Positions 7,711 to 13,009 of a DNA stretch of 13,009 nucleotides are shown piece after piece. The stretch is taken from positions 1-13,009 of the forward strand of contig JAPLUJ010000667.1 of NCBI GenBank assembly GCA_026397695.1, given 5' to 3'. A program made the position numbers and the translations under genes. This DNA comes from Verrucomicrobiota bacterium. Lineage in GTDB: Bacteria > Verrucomicrobiota > Verrucomicrobiia > Verrucomicrobiales > Akkermansiaceae. The notes under the pieces are model-generated. The model was given only the letters and a program-made list of their open reading frames with translations. It did no database searches and was not told where the DNA came from. How positions within the stretch are numbered: position 1 is the stretch's first letter; every line of letters begins with the position of its first letter.

Positions 7711-10448
7711 AATCAAAGTATCATTGCCTTGCGTTGTGGGTGGGCCTGTGGACGGGGATCAGCGGTCTCTCGCACAGCGGGGCGCAGACCGGCGACGTTC
7801 CTGCTACCTACGATTCCATCAGTACGAGCCAAAAGGCGGAAACGGAGCGGTTTCTCAACAACAAGAAAGCGCTGCAGGAGTTGCCGGCGGGGCCGCAACG
7901 CGAGGCCCAACTCAAACAGGAAGTCCAAAGGCACCTGGCGGAAAACAAGAAGCTCACATTGCAACAGGATGCCTTGCGGCGTGACACCATCACCGACCTC
8001 AAGAACAAATGGAACAATGTCGAGAAGAACTGGAAGACCGAGTGCGACCGCCACCAAGCGGCGCAGGCGGAATTGGAGAAATTGCCGGATGGTCCGGATC
8101 GTGCCGCAAAAATCGAGGCGGAGAACGCCAGTCACCGGGCGCAAAGCAAGCAGATCGCGGTGGAGCGCAACGCCGTGCATGAAGGCGTGATGCAACAGGC
8201 CAATCGCGAGGTGATGGGCGGTTCGAAGGGTGTGAGCAGTGAAATCAGGCAGACGGCGGGGACCACCGTCACCGATCCCAATCACCGCGGCATGAACGGC
8301 GACATTGATGCTGGCGGGGGCTATCGCACCACCGAGAAGGTGGCCGGTATCCTCGACGAGATCGGGGTGAAGGACAGCACCGGTGCGAGAGTCAAGGTCA
8401 AGAATGGCGTGCTGGAAACGAACGGAAATTTCGGCATGACGGTCAATGCCGATCCTGGTTTGGATCGCGTGGGAAGCAGCGGGCATCAGGCGCAAGTGAA
8501 ACAGGGGGCGGCACATGCTGAGACCTATGTTTCGGAAACTGGCGGAGCGGTGCAGTCCCAAACCTTGAAGGATCACCTCGCAACGCTTGATCACACCAAG
8601 AAAGCCCATGGCATGAACGAACCGCCGGGCAAGTTGGTGGGATCTCCGGAGGGACAAGGGATGGTCAAAGGAGCCCTCAAGGCGGCCAATCAGGCCGGCT
8701 TGTCACCGGAAACCATTGAGGCCATCGCACGCCAGAATGGCATCAAGGACCCCGCGAACCTTATCGATAGAATGGCCGAAATCAAGGCGGGCAAAGCCAC
8801 CATTGCGAATGCGGAAGAGGCGGCAAAACTGCAAGGAGTATCACGCGATATTTTGAATGCCGCCGAAGCCACCACCAAGGCCAAGGCAGAGGTGGAAATC
8901 AAGAACACGAAGATGAAAGTCCTCGAGTTGGAAGCCCAGGGCAAAACTGCGGAAGCACAACGGCTGAGAAATGAAGTCGCCGACTACAATGCGAAAGCGG
9001 ATGCATCTAACAAAGCGCTCGCCGCCGAACATGGCAGCCCGCAAGGCGGCAAGGAGACGCAACCGAAATCCCAGTCGCCCGGCACGGAGCCGTCTGCGGC
9101 GCAGAAGCCCAAAGCCACCACTGCAAGCGAGCCTGCTGTTGCAGCCAAAGGTCCAGGCTCGCAGCCCAAAGCAATCGATGGACCGGAGCCCGCGGCGGCG
9201 GGCGGCAAATTGATGAAGGGAGCGGGCTGGGCGTTGGGGGCCTACGGCATCTACGAAGGCTATAAGACCGCCTGCGAGGAAATGGCGGCCAAAAAACAAG
9301 ACGAACCCAAAGGCCTGACCGGCTGGACCGCTAACAAAGCGGAACTGGCCGGACGCACGCTCTGGCATGGTCTGGGCTTCGGCGCTGCGGCTGACATCGG
9401 CAAGCAAGCGGGCAAGGATTCTTTTGAGCAATACAAGAAGGACATCGCGGATGGCAAAGTATCGGCGGATTCATGGGGTTCTTACGGCTGGATGAAAGCG
9501 CGAGGTGTGCTCGGTGCCCTGTATGGCGGGGTGAAAGCCATCACTTACGATGCGGCGAAAAACACCGGCACATTGGTGGGACAGGCGTTGAACGAGGGGG
9601 CGGGAGCCGCCAAGGATAACTACGATGTGTTCAAGAATGCCCGCGGCGAAAACCAGACCAGGGCGGAGCAGTCCAAGAAGATCTATGACACGCTCATCCA
9701 GCGGGGAGCTTCGCCAGTGGGTGCGAAACTCGCCGCGGATGGCGTGCTGAACGGCGATTTCAGCGAGGCGCAAAGACTTAACAAGGTGCTGCAGGGCAAA
9801 CAGGCGGCCAAACTCGCCGCCGCCCAAAAAATTCCGGAAAAGGAGTTGGCTAAGTTGCCCGCCGACCCGTTGAAGGCGAAACCCGAGGTGGCGAAACCGG
9901 AGGTGGTGAAACCGGAGGTGGCGAAAATACTGCCCGGCAAAGAAGTCGTCAAAGGCAAGGGCGAGGGGAAAGACAAGGACGGCGTGAAAAGCGATCCGGC
10001 GAAGTTGCCACCCGCAGTCCCGACGAAGGAGGAGGAGGCCAGGGTGAATGCCCTGATAGACGCGGAAATCGTCCAATTGCGCGATGCCATAGCCAAGACG
10101 CGGGCCGCCATGGCGCAGCTCAGGGCCATCGGAGGTGCGCCCATGGGGGAGGTTACGGCGGCACTGGCAAGCATGACGGCACGCTATAATGAACTTACGG
10201 CTATTGCCGCGAAAGCGAAAGCAAAGGGACTGGTCGAGAAGAAGCCTCCTGCCGCCACCCCACCGCCGGAGAAAGAGACCCAGGGTGGCACCGTCACCGC
10301 ATCCGACGGCAGCCGCACGGTGCTCACCTACCGCACGGATGCATCCGGCAAAAAGGTGCCGGTCACCACGGAATATGACCGCAATGGGCACCTCCTGCGC
10401 CAGACTACCGTGGACAACAAGGGCCAGACCGTGCCGCTGCCGAAATAG
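7707..10448 (+). CDS. Large secreted multi-domain protein of unknown function
   Basis: 913 residues; I do not recognise a named family. Residues 1-26 form a signal peptide with likely cleavage after SHSGA. Residues 35-170 are charged and coiled-coil-like, with a repeated phrase of the type 'ELPAGPQREAQLKQE' / 'KLPDGPDRAAKIEAE'. About residues 179-330 form a globular-looking region containing DPNHRGMNGDIDAGGG (190-205), with D199 and D201 as possible key acids. Helical, Ala/Lys-rich sequence follows to about 450, then a Pro/Ala/Gln low-complexity linker (about 450-500). Residues 500-700 are glycine- and alanine-rich and partly hydrophobic (LMKGAGWALGAYGIYEGY, ARGVLGALYGGVKA), as in membrane-inserting or glycine-zipper segments. 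A Lys/Pro/Glu linker with AKPEV repeats and a second coiled coil (about 771-848) precede a single YD/RHS-like unit near the C-terminus (TEYDRNGHLLRQTT, 888-901). The gene is translationally coupled to the TPR gene. A structural surface protein or a toxin-like effector is possible; neither is shown. Confidence 0.8.
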   Translation: MKSKYHCLALWVGLWTGISGLSHSGAQTGDVPATYDSISTSQKAETERFLNNKKALQELPAGPQREAQLKQEVQRHLAENKKLTLQQDALRRDTITDLKNKWNNVEKNWKTECDRHQAAQAELEKLPDGPDRAAKIEAENASHRAQSKQIAVERNAVHEGVMQQANREVMGGSKGVSSEIRQTAGTTVTDPNHRGMNGDIDAGGGYRTTEKVAGILDEIGVKDSTGARVKVKNGVLETNGNFGMTVNADPGLDRVGSSGHQAQVKQGAAHAETYVSETGGAVQSQTLKDHLATLDHTKKAHGMNEPPGKLVGSPEGQGMVKGALKAANQAGLSPETIEAIARQNGIKDPANLIDRMAEIKAGKATIANAEEAAKLQGVSRDILNAAEATTKAKAEVEIKNTKMKVLELEAQGKTAEAQRLRNEVADYNAKADASNKALAAEHGSPQGGKETQPKSQSPGTEPSAAQKPKATTASEPAVAAKGPGSQPKAIDGPEPAAAGGKLMKGAGWALGAYGIYEGYKTACEEMAAKKQDEPKGLTGWTANKAELAGRTLWHGLGFGAAADIGKQAGKDSFEQYKKDIADGKVSADSWGSYGWMKARGVLGALYGGVKAITYDAAKNTGTLVGQALNEGAGAAKDNYDVFKNARGENQTRAEQSKKIYDTLIQRGASPVGAKLAADGVLNGDFSEAQRLNKVLQGKQAAKLAAAQKIPEKELAKLPADPLKAKPEVAKPEVVKPEVAKILPGKEVVKGKGEGKDKDGVKSDPAKLPPAVPTKEEEARVNALIDAEIVQLRDAIAKTRAAMAQLRAIGGAPMGEVTAALASMTARYNELTAIAAKAKAKGLVEKKPPAATPPPEKETQGGTVTASDGSRTVLTYRTDASGKKVPVTTEYDRNGHLLRQTTVDNKGQTVPLPK
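9876..9920 (+). repeat. Tandem 15-bp repeat encoding (A/V)KPEV
   Basis: Three head-to-tail copies of GCGAAACCSGAGGTG-type units (9876-9890, 9891-9905, 9906-9920) are followed by a truncated fourth (GCGAAA). They differ at two positions and encode the pentapeptide AKPEV/VKPEV in the linker before the second coiled coil of the large secreted protein. Slippage in such repeats can change linker length without breaking the frame. Confidence 0.85.
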
Positions 10449-10568
10449 GCGGGCCGTAATTTGTTGCAACCATGCTCGGAATGCCGACGCTGTGGGTCCA
10501 CCGCATCCGGCATGCAAAGTGATCGTCCTGATGCGCCTTGTCATGCACGCCAGGCGATGCGGGTGGCC

Positions 10569-11333
10569 TCAGCGGAGCATATCGCGGGTGACGCGGTAAT
10601 TGGCGGCACAGCGCGGGCACTGGACGGTGATCGTGTCCTCGTCCGCAAAGAGGTCATCGAGCCGGTCTTTCCAACCGCCGAGGATGGGCAGGATTTTTTC
10701 CAGCGTGCAGCTGCACGCGAAACGGAAACGACGGGTTTCCAGCAGCTTGGTGTCCGCGCTGGTCTCTATGTTAGAGACGGCCGCTGCGTCGAGCGCCTCG
10801 AACCATGCCATGTCACAATCCGGCTGGGCGGCGACCAGCGCGAAGTTCTCATCTTCCAGCCGGAACGCGCGGGCCGGGCGTTGTTCGGATTGGACGTAAA
10901 ATTGTGAGATCCATGCGAGCGGATCGTTGCCGGTCACTTCCAGGGTGGAAACGCGCGGCTCCGCGAGCTTGGGCGTGGTGGTTTGGGAGTAGAAGAAATT
11001 CCGCTCCGGCTCACGCACTCCGGCGGTGAACACCCGGCCTGTTAGAGATTCCTGCACCGAGCCGCCGGTGACAAACACATTGACGCGCGGGGCCCGCAGG
11101 TTCACCGTCCACGCGTGGGTTTCCGCCCACGGTCGCGCGACGAGATGCAAGGCCAACATCGCCAGAAAATCCTTGAGCATCTGGTCCAACTCCACCGCAT
11201 GGCGGATGCCGTGCTGCATCAGGTGCAGATAGTAATCGATATATAACTGCGTGAACTGGCCGCGCAGCAGCAGCGCGTTGCGATGGCGCACGAAGACCGA
11301 CTCGATGGTGGTGAAATCTTCGGGGGTTTCCAT
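10569..11333 (-). CDS. hslO: Redox-regulated chaperone Hsp33
   Basis: 254 residues. Hsp33 is a cytoplasmic holdase chaperone activated when oxidation releases zinc from four cysteines. The zinc site is intact: C207-S-C209 and C239-P-R-C242, the CxC...CxxC arrangement with about 29 residues between the pairs. The N-terminal body is diverged but has a family-like helix (GQFTQLYIDYYLHLMQHG) and ends with the family-like NYRVTRDML. Length is somewhat under the E. coli protein (about 290). I chose the ATG at 11333. An upstream in-frame GTG at 11366 would put the start inside a perfect hairpin repeat and add residues (RTFLSAFFLH) encoded by that repeat. The gene follows rpoD by 42 bases on the same strand, so it is possibly co-transcribed with it, with the hairpin between. 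It converges with the large secreted-protein gene across 120 bases. Confidence 0.85.
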   Translation of the reverse strand: METPEDFTTIESVFVRHRNALLLRGQFTQLYIDYYLHLMQHGIRHAVELDQMLKDFLAMLALHLVARPWAETHAWTVNLRAPRVNVFVTGGSVQESLTGRVFTAGVREPERNFFYSQTTTPKLAEPRVSTLEVTGNDPLAWISQFYVQSEQRPARAFRLEDENFALVAAQPDCDMAWFEALDAAAVSNIETSADTKLLETRRFRFACSCTLEKILPILGGWKDRLDDLFADEDTITVQCPRCAANYRVTRDMLR

Positions 11334-11345
11334 GTGGAGGAAGAA

Positions 11346-11365
11346 TGCGGACAGGAATGTCCGCA
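11346..11365. repeat. Perfect 8-bp hairpin between rpoD and hslO, REP-like
   Basis: TGCGGACA (11346-11353), loop GGAA, TGTCCGCA (11358-11365): a perfect stem of eight pairs. On the transcribed (minus) strand it is preceded by AAGGAG and followed by ATTCTTCCTCC, which is pyrimidine-rich but not a clean U-tract. It could be a weak terminator or processing site between the two genes. From memory, near-identical sequences occur as dispersed repeats in verrucomicrobial genomes, often mistranslated as 'ADRNVR' on one strand; I cannot verify this here. Only one copy is in the window. Confidence 0.65.
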
Positions 11366-11375
11366 CTCCTTATGC

Positions 11376-12785
11376 CTATGCGCCGGGCAGTTCGATGAAT
11401 CCTTCCAGTTTGCGGATCCGGGTCGGATGGCGCATCTTGCGCAGCGCCTTGGCTTCGATCTGGCGGATGCGCTCGCGGGTGACCTGGAACTGCCGGCCGA
11501 CTTCCTCAAGCGTGCGGCTGTAGCCGTCCTTGAGCCCGAAACGTTGTTCAAGCACTTCACGCTCGCGCTCGGTCAGTGTATCTAACACATCCTTGATCTT
11601 CTCCTTGAGCATCGAGAACCCGGCTTCCTCCATCGGGTTGTCGGCGGACTTGTCCTCGATGAAATCGCCGAACGAGGTGTCATCCGAATCACCGACGGGG
11701 GCCTGCAGCGAAATCGGCTGCTGGGCCATCTTGAGCACGGCGCGGACACGCTCGACCGGGAGGTGGATTTCCTCGGCGATTTCTTCTGGCGACGGTTCGC
11801 GGCCGTATTCCTGAACGAGCTGTTTCTGCACGCGCATCAACTTGTTGATCGTCTCTATCATGTGCACCGGAATGCGGATGGTGCGTGCCTGGTCGGCAAT
11901 CGAGCGGGTGATCGCCTGGCGGATCCACCAGGTGGCATACGTCGAGAACTTGTAGCCGCGGCGGTATTCGAATTTCTCGACCGCTTTCATCAGTCCCATG
12001 TTGCCTTCCTGGATGAGGTCGAGGAACGACAGGCCGCGGTTGGTGTATTTTTTGGCGATGGAAATCACCAGGCGCAGGTTGGCCTCGACCATTTCGGTTT
12101 TGGCCCGGAGCGCTTCCTTGAGCCAGTGGCGGAGATTTTTGTTAGTTTCCTCGAAGCTTTCCTGGGTATGCCACAAGCGTTGTTGGAGTTCGCGGAGTTT
12201 GGTCTGAAATTCCTTGTCGCCGGGGTCGGCTTGAAGCTTGCGGCCGTATCGCCAGAACTTCTGCATATAGTCGTCCACTTGTTCGCAGAAGTCCTCGACG
12301 ACTTTTTGTTTGTAATAGAAGCGGATGAAGACGCGGTTGAGCGTCTGCAGGTTTTTCTGGAATTCCTCCTCGATTTTTTTCCTGCCGCGCGGTTTTTTGA
12401 CCGAAAGCAGGCGGAAATAGGCGTCGTTTTCCTGATGGAGTTGCTTCAACTGATCGCACAGTTTCGGCAGGCCCTTCATATAGCGTTCACGGGATTCGAT
12501 CTTCTTATCGAGAATCACGCGGTCGAAGCGTTCCTTGCCCTTGTTGAGTTTGTCGGCAAGCTCGAGATACAAGTCGGTGACGAAGCCGAAGAGATGGAGG
12601 TGGCGGGCCACTTCGATTTCGGCGTCCTCGATGCGTTTGGAAATCTCCACTTCCTGCTCGCGGGTCAACAGCGGCACCTGACCCATCTGCTTGAGATACA
12701 TTCTAACCGGGTCGTCGAGGATGTCGAGTTTCTGGTCGGCTTTGAGTTCCTCCTCGTCGCCCTCGCCCTCGTGGGCTGCCAGCAC
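11376..12785 (-). CDS. rpoD: Primary sigma factor RpoD (sigma-70), N-terminus missing
   Basis: The frame encodes 469 residues of the housekeeping sigma factor, which directs RNA polymerase to -35/-10 promoters. Region 1.2 is [20 protein letters not shown] (24-43). A long non-conserved helical segment (about 55-225) follows. Regions 2.1-2.4 (231-305) include [20 protein letters not shown] and the -10-reading [20 protein letters not shown]. Region 3 covers about 310-385. Region 4.2 has the -35-binding helix-turn-helix [20 protein letters not shown] (427-446). All catalytically and structurally diagnostic parts are present. Region 1.1 and the usual N-terminal tail are absent. The first in-frame start is a GTG at 12785, and the frame closes at a TGA near 12870. 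The last convincing RpoD sequence is the acidic stretch [14 protein letters not shown]. The true start is therefore lost at the junction near 12,780, and the protein as seen is probably not the native one. Confidence 0.93.
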   Translation of the reverse strand: MLAAHEGEGDEEELKADQKLDILDDPVRMYLKQMGQVPLLTREQEVEISKRIEDAEIEVARHLHLFGFVTDLYLELADKLNKGKERFDRVILDKKIESRERYMKGLPKLCDQLKQLHQENDAYFRLLSVKKPRGRKKIEEEFQKNLQTLNRVFIRFYYKQKVVEDFCEQVDDYMQKFWRYGRKLQADPGDKEFQTKLRELQQRLWHTQESFEETNKNLRHWLKEALRAKTEMVEANLRLVISIAKKYTNRGLSFLDLIQEGNMGLMKAVEKFEYRRGYKFSTYATWWIRQAITRSIADQARTIRIPVHMIETINKLMRVQKQLVQEYGREPSPEEIAEEIHLPVERVRAVLKMAQQPISLQAPVGDSDDTSFGDFIEDKSADNPMEEAGFSMLKEKIKDVLDTLTEREREVLEQRFGLKDGYSRTLEEVGRQFQVTRERIRQIEAKALRKMRHPTRIRKLEGFIELPGA

Positions 12786-12800
12786 GAACTCCCGCTTCCC
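12765..12800. other. Sequence junction: rpoD and a beta-propeller gene both lose their 5' ends here
   Basis: To the left, minus-strand codons encode RpoD up to its acidic pre-region-1.2 stretch. To the right, plus-strand codons encode an SMP-30/gluconolactonase-like propeller from about [13 protein letters not shown]. There is no room for either gene's start, leader or promoter between them. Right of the junction, third positions are almost all C or G, more so than to the left. This fits a chimeric assembly join, or a deletion or recombination point. Confidence 0.65.
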
Positions 12801-13009
12801 CGCAAACAGGCCGTCGGGGCCAACCCCGAAAGCGTCACCCGCGGCTTCGACGGCGACTTGTTCGTCTCAACCATGGGTCCGTCCCGCAAGGCCGGCGACG
12901 GCGACGGCAAGGTCGTCCGCGTCCACGGGGAGACCGTGACCGACTTCACCACCGGCCTCAACGACCCGAAGGGTATCGTCTTCGCCGGCGGCAAACTGAT
13001 CACGGCGGA
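12771..13009 (+). CDS. SMP-30/gluconolactonase/NHL-like beta-propeller protein, fragment
   Basis: The plus-strand frame is open to the window edge. Recognisable sequence is [19 protein letters not shown], then [19 protein letters not shown], then [20 protein letters not shown]. This is the N-terminal blade pattern of secreted six-bladed propeller proteins related to SMP-30/gluconolactonase, common in Planctomycetota and Verrucomicrobiota. Codon use (GTC, GGC, GAC, AAC, ACC nearly throughout) marks this as the coding frame. The only in-frame start codon nearby is GTG at 12771, which yields an implausible beginning. Further upstream the frame ([10 protein letters not shown]) merely mirrors acidic rpoD codons, although it happens to resemble a lipoprotein signal. 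The gene is thus cut at both ends here: the 5' part at the junction and the 3' part by the window. The substrate cannot be inferred. Confidence 0.7.
   Translation, partial: MGCQHELPLPRKQAVGANPESVTRGFDGDLFVSTMGPSRKAGDGDGKVVRVHGETVTDFTTGLNDPKGIVFAGGKLITA

Noticed and set aside
9471..10544. Long minus-strand frame (357 codons) opposite the large secreted protein, and a similar one at 7713-8657
   Set aside because: The translations are His/Arg/Leu-rich shadow sequence. The plus frame has a signal peptide, a strong ribosome binding site and coherent domains.
10495..10568. Imperfect inverted repeat (GGTCCACCGCATC and GATGCGGGTGGCC) in the convergent gap, considered as a terminator
   Set aside because: The arms are about 48 bases apart, one contains a bulge, and there is no T-run on either strand.
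10762..10778. Inverted repeat GTCTCTA-TGT-TAGAGAC inside hslO
   Set aside because: A 7-bp stem with a 3-base loop is expected about once by chance in a sequence of this length, and it lies in conserved coding sequence.
12690..12780. Plus-strand reading [10 protein letters not shown] just before the propeller fragment, resembling a lipoprotein signal
   Set aside because: These codons are the exact complement of the acidic rpoD stretch (GAG to CTC, GAC to GTC, GGC to GCC). There is no start codon in frame upstream, so the resemblance is probably coincidental.

Overview
The window reads as a GC-rich chromosomal segment from an uncultured-type bacterium. I infer Verrucomicrobiota, roughly the Verrucomicrobiales/Luteolibacter side. 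The basis is the RpoD sequence style, the enlarged YejB/YejE-type permeases, and a KhpA-like KH protein with EWD repeats. This is inference from recalled family resemblance, not from a search.

Layout. Bases 1-4642 (minus strand) hold a tightly packed oligopeptide/microcin-type ABC importer in the order YejB-like permease, YejE-like permease, YejA-like substrate-binding protein. The binding protein runs off the left edge. Genes abut or overlap by 1-2 bases, so they are one operon. No ATPase gene is visible; it may lie beyond the left edge. Bases 4643-5010 are a divergent gap. It contains a decayed C-terminal scrap of an isoprenylcysteine carboxyl methyltransferase-type membrane methyltransferase and a candidate sigma70-type promoter.

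Bases 5011-10448 (plus strand) hold the accessory part. First comes a 226-residue protein with three EWD repeats and a C-terminal KH domain. A second unit follows: a secreted protein with about ten TPRs, overlapping by 4 bases (ATGA) a 913-residue secreted protein I cannot assign. The latter has coiled coils, a 'DPNHRGMNGDIDAGGG' motif region, a glycine-rich hydrophobic centre and a terminal YD-like repeat. The TPR protein and its partner are translationally coupled and probably act together outside the cytoplasmic membrane.

Bases 10569-12785 (minus strand) hold hslO (Hsp33) downstream of rpoD, separated by a perfect 8-bp hairpin that looks like a dispersed REP-type element. From about 12,770 to the right end the sequence changes character. 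The rpoD reading frame loses its N-terminus, and a higher-GC plus-strand beta-propeller reading frame (SMP-30/gluconolactonase-like), also lacking its 5' end, takes over. This looks like a chimeric join, or a real recombination scar, rather than a normal gene boundary. No tRNA, rRNA, CRISPR array or intact insertion sequence was seen.
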